NCBI GenBank assembly: GCA_963580285.1
Contig: OY757021.1
Coordinates: 90,383,221-90,447,220 of the forward strand
DNA length: 64,000 nucleotides
DNA from: Lucinisca nassula
Taxonomy: Eukaryota; Mollusca; Bivalvia; Lucinida; Lucinidae
Direction of reading: 5' to 3'
Each line of letters begins with the position of its first letter. Position 1 is the first letter of the stretch. This document shows, one piece after another, positions 1-10,750 of this stretch. Position numbers and translations under genes: made by a program. The notes beneath the pieces are model-generated. The model was not told the origin of the DNA. It ran no database searches and was given only the letters and a program-made list of their open reading frames with translations.

Positions 1-420
1 AATCTTGGTAGAGGTCCGCTAGAGGAAGCGTCATAGATCAAAGATCTGGGCCTTCTGGTTTCAAACGAGAAGATTTTTAAAGGGTTTCCCTAAGTTAATG
101 TAAAACCAGTGGGTCTCGAGGCGGGGCCATTTTCGACCCCAGAGCAATAATATGAACAATCATAGTAGATGTCAGCTAGATGAAACTTCGTACAATATAT
201 CAAAGACCTGGGCCTTCTGGATTTTTAAAGGTTTTCCCGAAATAAGTCTATGTAAAACCGGTGGGCCCCGGGGTGGGGCCATTTTGGCCCCATCGCTATT
301 ATTTGAATAATCTTGGTAGAGGTTCACTATATGAAGCTTTATACCAAACATTAAATAAATGAAAAAGGTTGACTTTGGAGGCAAAGAATACATATTAGCG
401 TGAAAACCAGACACTCGGTT
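1..420. repeat. 165-bp tandem satellite, left block
   Basis: Diverged direct repeats of about 160-168 bp. Each carries the phrase 'gggccttctggtttc', then an A/T-rich 'tataagtctatgtaaaac' and a GC-rich 'ggccccgg.gcggggcc'. Phrase starts near 49 and 206. No coding potential; the two small ORFs here are repeat read-through. Confidence 0.8.
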
Positions 421-439
421 TTATTGAGTTTCTTCATAA

Positions 440-645
440 ACAGCACTGTTGTCGGCAAGGCTGAATACGACACCTAGCATCGATTTCAGCGGTACTCGAT
501 TTTCCAAATTCTCGAAATGGACTCGATGCATCAAGAGAAAATAAAAATATAATCTGCACTATGATGAAGTACGGGGAGACGTTTTACGGCCGCCACAGGG
601 CACTAAACACCAGCTGCAGTGTCGTAAAATAAATGAAAACGGTTA
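440..645 (-). mobile_element. Diverged hammerhead-element (retrozyme) relic
   Basis: This stretch interrupts the satellite. Its reverse complement aligns by eye with the unit at 13681-13941. Shared blocks are 'aaaatataatct' followed by 'atgatg', then 'ggagacgttttac' with 'gccgccaca', then 'acaccagctgcagtg' matching 'acactagttgaagtg'. No hammerhead core is recognisable, so it is an old, ribozyme-dead copy. Confidence 0.5.
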
Positions 646-1500
646 TAGGCAGATGCCTTCTGGTTTCAAACGAGAAGATTTTTAAAGGGTTACCCTACAT
701 AAGTCCATGTAAAACCACAGGGCCCCGGTGCGGGGCCGTTTTTGGACACACGGCTAAAATATGGATAATCTTGATAATGACTCGCTACAAGAAGCTTCAT
801 ACCAAATATCAAGGACAAGGGCCTTCGGGTTTCAGACAAGAAGATATTTGAAGATTTTCCATCAATTAGTCTTTGGAAACCCTTGGGGCCCGATGCGGGG
901 CCTTTTTGGCCCCCGGGCTCTAATTTTGGTAGAAGTTCACTAGTTGAAGCTTCATACCAAATATCAAATACGTGGGCCTTCTGGTTCCATACAAACATAT
1001 TTTAAAGGTTTTCTCTATATAAGTCTATGTAAAACTAATGAGCTCCGGTGCGGGGGCATTTTTGGCCCCAGGGCAATTATTTGAACAACCATGGTAGAGA
1101 TACACTATATGAAGCTTCATCGACAATATCAAAGACCACCTGGGCCTTCTGGTTTCAGACAAGAAGATTTGAAAGGTTTTTTCTATATAAGTTTATTTAA
1201 AAAAGAAGGGCCCTGGCACGGGAGTATTTTTGGCCACAGGGCTATAATTTGAATAATCTTGGTAGAGGTGCACTAAATACAACTTCATACCAAATATCAA
1301 ATATCTGGGCATTCTGATTTCAGACAAGGCTTTTAAAGGTTTCCCTATATAAGTCTATGTAAAACTGGTGGGCCCCGGCGTGGTGCCATTTTGGCCCGAG
1401 GGCTATAATTTGGACAATCTTGTTATAGGTCCACTAGACGAAGCTTCATACCAAATATCAAAGATCTTGACCATGCGATTTCAGAGAAGATTTTTTCAGT
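646..1500. repeat. 165-bp tandem satellite, right block
   Basis: Five more monomers of the same satellite, with phrase starts near 653, 818, 974, 1142 and 1306 and a degenerate one near 1468. It ends in an A-tract (1502-1524). Monomers differ at many positions, so the array is old and not recently homogenised. Confidence 0.8.
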
Positions 1501-1618
1501 GAAAAAAAAAAAAAAAAAAAAAAATCTATATTTGGTTCCTTTGACCTAGATGTGCAACGGACCGGAACCATTTGAACAACTTTGAATGAGGACCACCTAA
1601 GGATCATTCTTGTCAAGT

Positions 1619-1620
<2 letters not shown>

Positions 1621-1662
<42 letters not shown>

Positions 1663-1862
1663 CGACCTTATTTATAGGGGTAACGCATTTAGAACTGGTT
1701 CTAATCTTCCATGTGGCTCTCTTTTCCTGGGTAGGAACCAGTACTAAGCAATGTGGAGAAAGTGTCTTGCTCAAGGAAACAACACTTGGCGCTTGCGGGG
1801 ATCGAACCGGCTACCTCTCGATCTCAAATCCGATGCTTTACCATTGCACCACAGGGCTCCAC
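1621..1862 (-). mobile_element. tRNA-derived SINE with (ATT)n tail
   Basis: Read on the minus strand it starts 'ggagccctgtggtgcaatgg', a tRNA 5' half with an A-box-like 'tggtgcaatgg'. It then carries a B-box 'ggttcgatccc'. The body contains 'cttgagcaagacactt', a phrase common in SINE central domains, and it ends in (att)n, seen on the plus strand at 1621-1660. Head, body and microsatellite tail are all present. Confidence 0.8.
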
Positions 1863-2510
1863 GCACGTCCGCACTGACGCATGGTGGAAAAAGTGATCCC
1901 AAAAGTTCCTGACCCAGCGTTGGCGTTTACGTCGGCGTGGCCGTCGCATCGGCGTCGGCATCAGCATTTATGTTGCAATATTTAAGAACTCTTATTTTCC
2001 GAATCATATGATGGATTTGAGTCATATTTGTTATAATGACAGATATAGGTCCCATGTTTTATTCCACAATAATTACATTCCAAGTGTAAAGTCTAATGTA
2101 AACCTATAGAAAACTATGTAGCTCATACCTCCATTCCCGCATCGAGTCACAGAAGTTTTAATGGCGTAAAGTGACGTCAGTCTAAATCATGGTTCTCTAC
2201 GGCGTTGGTAACGTCAACGCTGTTCCGCACTTTGTAGAAAAACAGTGTGTAAATGTTTTTCAGCTTTAAAAGTTTGCTCTATAAGCAATTGTTTCGCCCA
2301 GTGATGAGGGATTAAGAATGTAAATACATGTATAAAAATACGGACTGGCTATTTGCAGCCAACTGAAAATAGCCAAAAAAAAAAAAAAAAAAAAAAACAA
2401 CAAAAAAACAAAAAAACAAAACAACAACGTTAAAATGGCTTTTTGTCAGTCAACTGCAAATAGCCAAAATACGTTTAAATAGCTAACAACGGGCAAAAAC
2501 GTTAAACTGC
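1863..2510. other. No gene; diverged dispersed repeat
   Basis: No coding sequence seen. Positions 1980-2110 resemble a dispersed repeat found again near 4500-4740 and 5100-5230 ('cttattttccgaatcatatg' and variants, then 'ataggtcc'). A poly(A)/(CAA) low-complexity tract is at 2378-2425. Confidence 0.5.
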
Positions 2511-2538
2511 TACGAGGACTGTTCAAATATGAATGCAA
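2511..2538 (+). repeat. Mariner left terminal inverted repeat
   Basis: Begins 'tacgaggactgttcaa'. Perfect reverse complement of 3831-3858. TA at 2511-2512 is one copy of the target duplication. Confidence 0.93.
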
Positions 2539-2629
2539 CTAAGCACATAAAGATGATTCCGTGATAGATTTCGATGAAATATTTATTTTGTCCCCTCAAA
2601 CTATCCCCTTTTAACAAATATACAAACTT

Positions 2630-3632
2630 TCAGTCTTCTGATCTAATCATTGAATGCATTTTGGTAGTCTTTTCGAGGTATACTATGAAGGCACTGGGAT
2701 ATTGCAGAACCGAGGTGTTTGCGCTGTACACATTTTCGACCAGAAAGGTATTTTTTTCATCCGCGGGAACAAAACAAAAGTCACACGGGGCAAGGTCAGG
2801 GCCATACGGGGGGTGAGGGAGTTCAACAACCTTTTCCTGCTTCAGATAGTCTTGCACAATGAACGCCTTGTGCGATGACACATTGTCATGTAGCAATCTG
2901 ACATTGGCCAAACCAGTTGCGGGTCTTCGTTTTTTGAAATATTTCATCAATTTTCGAAGAACTTTATTCTTGTATTACTTCGCATTTACAGATTTGCCTT
3001 TAGGCACAGCAACCTGAATAGCAGGGCCCTGATTTGAAAAGAATATGGCATACATTACCTTCTTGACGCTCATGGTCCGCTTTGCAATGCATGGTCGTTT
3101 GCAATACTTTGTTGCCCATATTTTGTTCTGAATCTTTCGTTTTGGCTCAAAAAAAATGAATCCATGTCTCGTCACCTGTGACGACATTAGCGAAAGACCG
3201 TGCATTGTAATTTGGAAACTTTTTAAGCAACTTCTTGGCGCACTGAATGCGTGTCTTTTTCTGCTCATCTGTCAACAGATGGGGAATCCATCTAGCACAG
3301 ATCTTTCTCATTTTCAAATCCCGTTTCAGAATTGTATGAGCTGCTCCTAATGAGATGCCAACCATACTAGCTATTTGCCTAGTGGTGTATCGTGCATCGG
3401 TAGCAACTATTTCTTTCACTCTAGCAACCATCTTGGCAGATGTTGCTCTTTTCGGCCGACGATCATGTGGTGCATCTTCTGTTGAGCCTAGCCCAAAGCT
3501 GAATTTCTTACACAAACGAAAAACTGTCGGAAAAGACATTTCATTATGCCCATAAGCCGAACATATTTCATCAAAAATGTCTTTGTACCGTATACCAAGA
3601 ATACAACGATTCTTAATATAGGACCGTATTTC
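2630..3632 (-). pseudogene. Mariner transposase, broken
   Basis: Reading from 3632 downward, the N-terminal helix-turn-helix part contains 'YIKNRCILGIRYKDIFDE' and 'VFRLCKKFSFG', then 'ICARWIPHLLTDEQK'. The catalytic triad is readable: first D in 'VTGDETWIHFF', second in 'LLHDNVSSHKA', third in 'YGPDLAPCDF'. The last two are separated by 34 residues, the D34D hallmark of mariner. Two lesions are visible: a frameshift at the T8 tract near 3150-3157, just after the first catalytic block, and an in-frame TAA near 2975 in the conserved 'SVNAK-YYK' region. The C-terminus also drifts out of frame. Not functional. Confidence 0.92.
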
Positions 3633-3830
3633 AACGGCGTACTAGGACCTTCTTCCAAACATATTGTGTAATAGTATACAACAGTAGACAGTGTTTATCG
3701 AACGTTATACATGGCTAAAGTGCACGGATTTTAACAGGTTTGGTATCAATGTATAGGTAAAATGTTTTTTCTACGCTGTGATATTTATTTCCAGGTGATT
3801 TTCGCATTAGTGCATGAGAAAACATTCTAT

Positions 3831-3858
3831 TTGCATTCATATTTGAACAGTCCTCGTA
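3831..3858 (-). repeat. Mariner right terminal inverted repeat
   Basis: Ends 'ttgaacagtcctcgta'. Perfect inverted match to 2511-2538, with TA at 3857-3858. Confidence 0.93.
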
Positions 3859-3931
3859 TTAACAGTCTTTCTATACACCTGCGGTTTATATGGGTGCAAA
3901 TTAAATACTTGGATCAGACTCCGCACAACAT

Positions 3932-4115
3932 ATATCGGTCATATCGAGCCGGTCAGTTTACCTATCCACACTCTTCCAGTGCAGGCGTATAGGTACATGT
4001 AAGCGTTTATCCAGTGAATTGCACATTCTTTCACCCTAAATTGATATATTCCCTTCTTGAATCCACGGAAGGGAGAAAATAAATGTATAAAGGATTTCGT
4101 GATCAGTTCGTCGAA
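3932..4115 (-). mobile_element. Partial tRNA-SINE (family C), 3' part
   Basis: Matches the body of the SINE at 15651-15963 in reverse orientation: 'gagccggtcagtttacctat', 'gtgaattgcacattctttc', 'cccttcttgaatc'. The tRNA head is absent, so this is a truncated copy. Confidence 0.65.
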
Positions 4116-4173
4116 TTTTACCGTTTTAAATGTAAATAATAATAACAAAACAGAAAAGAAAAGAAAAAAAAAC

Positions 4174-4254
<81 letters not shown>
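4174..4254. repeat. (AC)n microsatellite
   Basis: About 40 uninterrupted AC dinucleotides flanked by A-rich sequence. The Cys/Val and Thr/His ORFs over it are artefacts of the repeat. Confidence 0.98.
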
Positions 4255-4259
<5 letters not shown>

Positions 4260-4449
4260 AAACAAAAAAGAAAAAAACAACAACAACAAACCTGAACAAA
4301 CCTGCATTTAACAAATAAAATATTTTTTCTGCTTTTCATGGAGGTATGAACGACAGCGTGTCGCTAGCAAAGTTTACATGAACCCCTTTGCACGCGACCC
4401 ACTGCGTTCATACTTTCATGAACAGCATATAAATAAAATTATTTTTTTT

Positions 4450-4745
4450 AAATATCCCCGGCCATGCTCATGATCTAATGGTTAAGGTCATGGACTTAGA
4501 ATTTTTTATTGTTAAAGTTTTTAATGTTTCATATTTTCTTAACCACAAGACGGATTTGGTTCATATTTGGTGATGATGATAAATACAGGTCCAAATTTTA
4601 TCCAACAATATCCCCGCCTATGATATTGACCTCAAAGTCAAGATCACAGTCTTACAAATTTTAATGCGACGTTTTTCAAAAGCTCCAATTTTCTAAACCA
4701 TATCATGGATTGGTTCATATTCAGTATGATGATTTAGTTTCACAG
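4450..4745. repeat. Dispersed repeat, two diverged units
   Basis: Units near 4500-4660 and 4660-4745 share 'ttcatatttggtgatgatga'-type phrases with 1980-2110 and 5100-5230. No coding potential. Confidence 0.5.
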
Positions 4746-4821
4746 TCAATATAGTTATACCCCTGTTAATACACAGTCCATTTAGTTATATCCCCCTGCT
4801 AATGCAATGGCCTCGAGGTGC

Positions 4822-5084
4822 ATGACAAAAACACGCCTATATAATTTGGCCCCATTGGACCCCATTTTTATATAGTAAAACTGGGGTTAACAGGGGTAAC
4901 CCTTATTTTTCTTATTTCTGCTCTAAAAAATAGATTGTGGGTACTCGTCAGGGCCGCCTCGATGAGTACCAACAATCTATATTTCGAGCAAAAATAAGAA
5001 AAATATCACGATTTTTCATTTTAAAATTTTCGTTTTTTCGGCGGTAAAGTTTACAATGCATTTGTACAGGCGTGTTTTCGTAAT
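4822..5084 (-). mobile_element. Hairpin MITE family A
   Basis: Outer inverted ends 'acacgcctata' and 'caggcgtgttttcgtaat' with the family body 'ccgccgaaa' (inverted). The central hairpin is damaged: the right arm of the 'gaggcggttctaacgag' palindrome is deleted, leaving 'ccgcctcgatgagtacc'. The outer hairpin arms ('gattgtgggtac' / 'caacaatctatat') remain. Confidence 0.8.
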
Positions 5085-5700
5085 TAAAGGACACGTGCTA
5101 GAAATTTTTCAGTATCATAAGTTTTTAAGAACTTATATTTTCCAAACCATATGGTAGAATATGTTCATATTTCATGTACATGTAAGTATGATGGCAGATA
5201 GTTTAACATAGTTTATTCAGCAATACAAGTCACGGACTTAGAAACTAGGAATAAATATGTACGCCGCTGCAAACCTTGCACATTATATGAAGCTGGGTTT
5301 ACTAGAGTAATCATTGCATGGGCATTTTATTTGATGTATGAGGTGTTACAAATTTGAGAGAGAGAAAAAAAAAGATAATCAAATTTATAAAAGAACTCTA
5401 TGAACTCGATAAAATGGAGTTTTGGGAGGTACGTGTTTATAATATTAGATGTTTATTTTGATTTTTTTTTTTATCTTGTCATCGGTTGAAATGCCAAAAG
5501 AAATGTAAGTTTCATAAGAGGAAATTAAATGTTCATATTTCAGAAATCTCAACCCGATACCAAATTATCACCAATTAAATGCTTATCTTCTTGTTAATCT
5601 ATTGAAGAAACACATTTACATATTTTTGTTGCACACTTAATAGCAATTAAGAGACCGTATCTACACTATCGCGCATGTCATCTGTCCTGACCACACGTTT
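5085..5700. other. No gene; one dispersed-repeat fragment
   Basis: 5100-5230 is a fragment of the repeat at 4450-4745 ('ttcatatttcatgtaca'). The remainder is AT-rich sequence in which nothing else is recognised. Confidence 0.4.
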
Positions 5701-5728
5701 CCGGAAAAGACGAAAGATAGATAGCACG

Positions 5729-5892
5729 TGCCAAAGAAAATGGCGGCTTTACTGTCATCATATAAAGCCACTCAGTACCAAAGTATCTTCATTTCAACTG
5801 TGACAGCAACTGCATATTCACAGCTCTCAGAACCCTGAGACAAAATTCCTTAAGGTTGTTTTGAAAGGTACCTATAATCAACAGATCAGAAG
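5729..5892 (+). promoter_or_regulatory. Candidate promoter and first exon, RASSF-like module
   Basis: 'gcacgtgcc' (5733-5741) is followed by a TATA box 'tataaag' at 5761-5767 and, after about 125 bp, a strong splice donor 'cagaag|gtatgtaga' (exon end 5892). The same order occurs upstream of RASSF-like gene 1 (22291-22409), and the donor context 'gtatgtaga' is shared. No coding exon follows before the gene at 23367. This may be an alternative first exon of that gene or the remnant of a third paralogue. Inference only. Confidence 0.4.
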
Positions 5893-6106
5893 GTATGTAG
5901 AGTGTGTTTTGTATGAAAAATATTGCACTTTTAAATGGTTATTTTTCAAAAAGAAATTCAATAGGCGGAGTATCATTTTAGATTTTTTTTTCCATGATTT
6001 AGACTTCTGAAACTCGAGTTGAAAAATAAGAATAATAAATACGCACCAAAAATCAAACTAAAAAAAAAACAAAAAAACAAAAAAAACAAAAAAACAAAAA
6101 CGGAAC

Positions 6107-6215
<109 letters not shown>

Positions 6216-6254
6216 CAACGCAAAACGCACTCTCTCTTTTTTCACTGTTGAAGT

Positions 6255-6535
6255 ACTTCTAATTTTAGCTCGGCTGTTTTCGAAGAAACCGACGAGGTAT
6301 TGTCATAGCTCTGGCGTCGTCTGCGTCGTCGTGCAAAAACTTGGACATTTTGTAATATCTCTGTCATGACTGAACATATTTACTTGAAACTCGGACTTGT
6401 TGTTCATTATGAAAAGGGGAACCCGTACCAATAGGTGAAGAAACCCTCAAACTATTTTTGGCACAGTTATGCCCCTTTTCGACTTAGAATTTTTTACAGC
6501 CGAGCGTTGGCACCCGCATGCGGTGCTCTTGTTTT
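6255..6535 (+). repeat. Dispersed repeat ending in a short hairpin
   Basis: A body with 'ctggcgtcgtctgcgtcgtc' and 'gttatgcccc' ends in the palindrome 'gcacccgcatgcggtgc' just before 'tcttgtt'. A terminal hairpin before a short tail resembles the ends of the tandem-core elements elsewhere in the window, though this copy has no tandem core. Confidence 0.45.
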
Positions 6536-6539
6536 CCTT

Positions 6540-7760
6540 ATATCGAGAAAGCCGGAGCCTCGTTCGTTCGTTCGTTAAAGATCAGGAATTTTACGTCTGC
6601 AAGCGTCGAGCGGACAGAACTCCATAGCTCCACAGCGAGACGTAAGTTATGCGCTTCTGGGCTGCGAATCGCGGCAGTTTGTCAAACAAGAGTCAAACGC
6701 ACTGGACTGCCCGTGCCCTACCGAGGAGAGTGAATCACTCCCAGTTTTAGAAATTTTGAAGGCCGGTCTAAATAGATCCAAAAATGTAGAGTAACCAGTG
6801 CTAATTCGGCTGCCGGATCGCGATTTCTCTGGTGTGCTCGAGAGCAGAAAGTAGGTCAACGGTGCTCTCTTTTGGGCCGCGCGATTTCGGCCTTCTGATT
6901 TACGCTGCAAATGAAGCAAGTTTCCATACAAGAATACGCGCGGTTAGCGGTCCAGAAAGAAGACTGGTCGCAAGTATTTATCCCAACCAGCAGGCGGGAT
7001 GAGTGCGTAACGATCCTGACATTGGTACAAGCCATCAGCATCTCCTACCGGCTTTGCCACACAGAGGAGTTGCTTGTAGAACCGCCAAGCTCCTGGGACG
7101 AAATAGTCGTCCCTCGCATCCGATGACCTCGGCACGTACAGAATGCCGTTCTCCAAATGTTGGAAAGCGCAGCACTCTGTCGCGTACGGGAGGTTCGACT
7201 CGTAGGCTTTCTGCTAAGCAGGTAGAGGTACTGGTCACCGTAACGGCGGACAGCTTGGCAGTCGTAGTGGTCTTGTACCCGGAATTGCTGGTCGATCGTT
7301 ATGAAGTCTATGTCTGGGGCGAGCGTTAGGCGTCGAAGTCTTGCGGCGCTGCTTTTACGGTGGCCCCAGCGTTGCTGGTTGAGACGGCTCTGGCGAGGAC
7401 GGCGCCGGTGCAGGCGAAGGTATCGGTAGCTACAGTGTCGGTGCGGGCGCTGGTTCGGCGCCGATGGTCTTATGATGGTGGATGGATAGGCCTCGATGGT
7501 TGCCGTCGTTCGTGGTGCTGTCTCTTGTAGTCTCTACGTCGCTGTTCGCTGCTGTCTCCTCACTGTATTCCTGGGTCTGGCTGGAGCAGGAATGCTCAGA
7601 TCCCAGAGAAAGCTGACAGTGACGCACTGGTGCCGAAGGCCTGTGATCACTTCAGGCACCCATGAAGTCGGCATGACTTCAAGAAAGCCACAAGTGGCTC
7701 TAGAAGTCGGTAATCAGACATGCTGAGAGAACGATCTGGACTGTTCGAGAGCTGGTCAGA
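6540..7760 (-). pseudogene. GC-rich decayed coding sequence, family unknown
   Basis: This 1.2-kb island has clearly higher GC than its surroundings. The minus strand shows coding-like stretches in changing frames. From about 7350 down it reads an Arg-rich segment, then 'DFITIDQQFRVQDHYDC' and 'YGDQYLYLLSRKPT'. In another frame at 6944-7156 it reads 'ILYVPRSSDARDDYFVPGAW' and 'LIPPAGWDKYLRPVFFLD'. A third segment at 7430-7627 is Ser/Thr-rich and leads toward a Pro-Ala-rich run. I do not recognise the family. At least two frameshifts would be needed to join the parts, so it is a relic if it was ever a gene. Confidence 0.35.
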
Positions 7761-7839
7761 GAATGTGAGGAGACCGGAGCCTCTGTCAATGGCTGCTTTA
7801 TTTAACCAAAGCATATGATGACCCCCTCCTGAGAAAACC

Positions 7840-7935
7840 TGTTTTTGTCATTTGCGAACAACAAAGGCGCATGCGCAGTCTGATCAACATGTTTGTGCTC
7901 GCTGGTTTGGATAGTGCAATATGTTTCGTTTTAAA
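7840..7935. repeat. Short dispersed repeat with 'gcgcagtctgatca'
   Basis: 'catttgcgaacaacaaagg' and 'gcgcagtctgatca' recur near 10325-10400. Related 'gcgcagtctgat' fragments occur at 26790, 56155 and 60790. No function seen. Confidence 0.4.
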
Positions 7936-7999
7936 GCCTCTGGAGAATTTGTTCAGCTGTTTCATGAGAAAGCCTGTTTTATACGCCCGTTTGACAAAA

Positions 8000-9005
8000 C
8001 GGTTGTATTATGTTATGCCCCCGGCGTCCGTCCGTCCGTCCGTTTGTCCGTCCGTCCCCCTGTAAACTTTTCGTTTCCGGATAACTACTCCTACAGTTAT
8101 GCCCCTTTGATTTGTTTTAACTTTTTGTTTTCGGATAACTCCTCCTACAGTTTACATCCGATCAGGCTGAAACTTCATACATAGTTTGACCATGATGTGG
8201 GACAGCGCATATTGTTTCGAGGTTACGGTCCACCAAATAATAATAGAGTTATGCCCCTTTGATTTGTTTTTAAACTCTTCGTTTCCGGATAACTTCTCCT
8301 ACAGTTTACATCCGATCAAGCTGAAACTTCATACATAGTTAGACCATGATGTGGGGCAGCGCATATTGTTTTGAGGTTACGGTCCACCAATTAAATAATA
8401 GAGTTATGCCATTTTGAATTTTTTTAACGTTTCGTTACCGGATATCTCCTCCTACAGTTTACATTCGATCAAACTGAAACATCATACATAGTTAGACCAT
8501 GATGTGGGGTAGCGCATATTGTTTCGAGGTTACGGTTCACCAAATAATAATAGAGTTATGCCAATTTGATTGTTTTAAACTTTTCGTTTCCGGATAACTC
8601 CTCCTACAGTTTACATTTGATCAAGCTGAAACTTCATACATAGTTAGACCATGATGTGGGACAGCGCATATTGTTTCGAGATTACGCTCCCCCAAATATT
8701 AATAGAGTTATGCGCCTTTGAAATTAGTTTGTAAACTTTTCAATTCCGGATGACTCCTCCTATATTTTACTTCCGATTAGGCTGAAACTTCATATATAAT
8801 TAGACCATGATGTCGGGCAGTGCATATTGTTTCGAAAGTATGATACACCAAATCATAATAGAGTTATGCCCCTTTGAAAAATTCTGTGAACATTTTGTTT
8901 CGGATAACTTCTACATTTTAAATCCGGTGATGTTGAAACTTTACATACAGTAAGACCTTGCTATGGAACAGTGCATTTTATTTTGAGGTTACGGTCTGGC
9001 AAGTA
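8000..9005. repeat. 154-bp tandem core with TCCG microsatellite
   Basis: Six monomers, each with 'gctgaaacttcatacatag', 'ccatgatgtggg', 'agcgcatattgtttcgaggt' and 'agagttatgcccctttga'. Starts of the 'gctgaaac' phrase are near 8166, 8320, 8473, 8624, 8781 and 8931, giving a period of about 153 bp. A (TCCG)n tract at 8026-8056 caps the left end. A tandem core plus (ACGG)n-type microsatellite matches the known pearl/CvA layout of bivalve repeats. Confidence 0.85.
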
Positions 9006-9018
9006 GTATCAGGGTTAC

Positions 9019-9312
9019 GCGCCCCCGCCCATCGGGGCCTGGAGAAATAGATTGAGCTGCACGGTGCTTCCGAGCAGAGCTGAAACCGACCGAACTTGAG
9101 TACTGGTAAACAGTTTAGGTCTAAGCCTGCCCAGGAAAAGTGATGCGAGTCGGACTGCTCCTTAAACCCTAGCGGGTTCTATGGCAGAAGGGCTTGAGAT
9201 GTCATTTCAACTCAATGTCTGGTAAAAGTTCCACACAATTGGGAGCAACGTCTCCAAAGTGATCGTAATAGTGTTGACGGGGACGTGAAACCTCAACTAA
9301 AAAAAAAAAGAA
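9019..9312 (+). mobile_element. SINE family B, near full length
   Basis: Starts 'gcccccgcccatcggggcc', runs through 'gagctgaaaccgacc' and 'gggcttgagatgtcatttca', and ends 'gttgacggggacgtgaaacc' plus an A-rich tail. Inserted within the tandem-core repeat; the core resumes at about 9330. Confidence 0.85.
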
Positions 9313-9329
9313 GAAGAAAAAAAATATAT

Positions 9330-9560
9330 AAGAGTTGAACCCCTTTTCACAGATTTTTCTAAACATTCCGTTTTCAGATAACTCCTGTTACGTTTTACAT
9401 CTGATGATGCTGAAACTTTACATATAGTAAGAACATTATGTGGAACAGTGCATATCATTTTGAGGTTTACAGTGCGCCAAATATTATCAGAGTTCATCCC
9501 CTTTCACATATTTTTCTAAACAATTTTGTTTCGGTAATGCCTCCCATATGAAGCTGAACG
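9330..9560. repeat. Further units of the 154-bp core
   Basis: About 1.5 diverged monomers ('gatgatgctgaaacttta', 'aacattatgtggaacagtgc'), displaced by the SINE at 9019-9312. Confidence 0.7.
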
Positions 9561-9985
9561 TTTACGTATAGGGAGCTTACCACTAAATATTTTCCATAGG
9601 CGACAATAGTAACCTTTTACATGCTCCCACAAAAACTACACATACAAAACTTTTCAAACCTTACTCATTTATAGAGCCATCCTAGCTCAACAAGTTGATG
9701 AGAAAATGCACATGTTGCCCGTCTCCTTTTCAAGTTATGGTCCGCCATGTTTGTTTACATGCAGATTCGCAGTAAATACAAGTCGACTTTTTAAAGGAGA
9801 GGTGACAATATAAAATCAGCAACAATTTCTTTGAGCTTGCAGATATAATTATAAAAACACACACCATTTTATTTCCTAATAACTATCCTTTTCTCACATT
9901 GAAATGAAACATGGGATATTTATCCAATGGAAGCCTGCCTGGTATTTAGACTGCAACTAAAAGCGCTGTCCCAAAGTGATAAAAT
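9561..9985. other. No gene seen
   Basis: AT-rich sequence without ORF or recognised repeat between core-repeat fragments. Confidence 0.4.
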
Positions 9986-10325
9986 CCAGTACCTCCCGTA
10001 TTTAGTGCAAAGCTACCTATAGTTAGACTATGATGTGGAGCAGCGCATATTATTTCAAGGTTACAGTCAACCACTTATTGCCAGAATTATGACTATATAA
10101 TTTTGAGGTTATGTTCCACCAACTTTTACCGACCATAAAATTTGTTGGATACAGGTAGTTTAAGCCATTGCGGGCTTATTTATAGTGCCAGGTAAGAATA
10201 AATGGAGCAAAATTAATATTGTTTCTTGGTTACATTCCACAAACCCAAACTTGTACAACAGTCAGTATATATATATGCTCCATCTTACTAATTGCGACGG
10301 GCGTATAATGCCCCGCTTGCGGAGC
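9986..10325. repeat. Degenerate core units and element end
   Basis: 'gttagactatgatgtggagc' and 'ttacagtcaaccac' echo the 154-bp monomer. The block closes with 'gccccgcttgcggagctctt', a short stem-loop like those at the ends of other tandem-core elements here. Confidence 0.5.
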
Positions 10326-10423
10326 TCTTGTTGTCATTTGCGAACAACAATGATTCTGGTCAACCTGCACATTCGCGCAGTCTGATCAGCACCTTTGTGT
10401 TCACTGGTGTTGATAATAAATAT

Positions 10424-10660
10424 TGAGCCCCGCCAAGCGAATTTGTGTCTTCGAGCATTCCGTCATGACAAATTTTAACTGCGCATGCCCAGCCATTCAG
10501 AGGGGCCAGGGATATGGCTTTCTGTCTGACGGTTCCTCTTGATTCACTGCTTGTATGAGCGAGTAGCGAAGGTTCTGGCGAGACTGCGCGGATGCGCAGG
10601 CTCGCCTGAACCTTCGCTGCTCGCATAGGCGATAAGTAGCAAAATCGCTTGACGGGGCCC
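10424..10660 (-). mobile_element. MITE family J with internal hairpin
   Basis: Inverted ends 'gagccccgccaagcg' and 'cgcttgacggggccc' are flanked by 'atatt'/'atata'. The interior folds on 'gagcagcgaaggttc' against its complement 39 bp further on. Same family as 55457-55691 and 57046-57250. Confidence 0.8.
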
Positions 10661-10750
10661 ATATAATATCTCTCGTTCCTTTATCTAAAATTTCAAGGGT
10701 CTTGATAGGTCTGTGTGGTTTGTGTCTTGTCTGGTCGAAACCACTAGGAA

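Larger units (their letters stand above)
2511..3858 (-). mobile_element. Mariner transposon with perfect TIRs
   Basis: A 1348-bp element bounded by inverted repeats 2511-2538 and 3831-3858, identical over 28 bp including the flanking TA. TA target duplication, length and TIR size are typical of the mariner family. It encodes a mariner-type transposase on the minus strand (see pseudogene). Because the transposase is broken, this copy could move only if supplied with an enzyme in trans. Confidence 0.93.

Noticed and set aside
4118..4339. ORFs rich in Cys/Val or Thr/His over 4174-4254 and 6109-6214
   Set aside because: They are direct translations of the CA microsatellites.
9398..9420. 'ctgatgatgctgaaac' as another hammerhead core
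   Set aside because: There is no stem II between CTGATGA and GAAA, and no flanking stem I; it is part of the 154-bp core repeat.
10360..10662. Recurring 80-100-codon ORFs at 10360, 55455 and 56990
   Set aside because: Read-through of MITE family J; all three are the same repeat.
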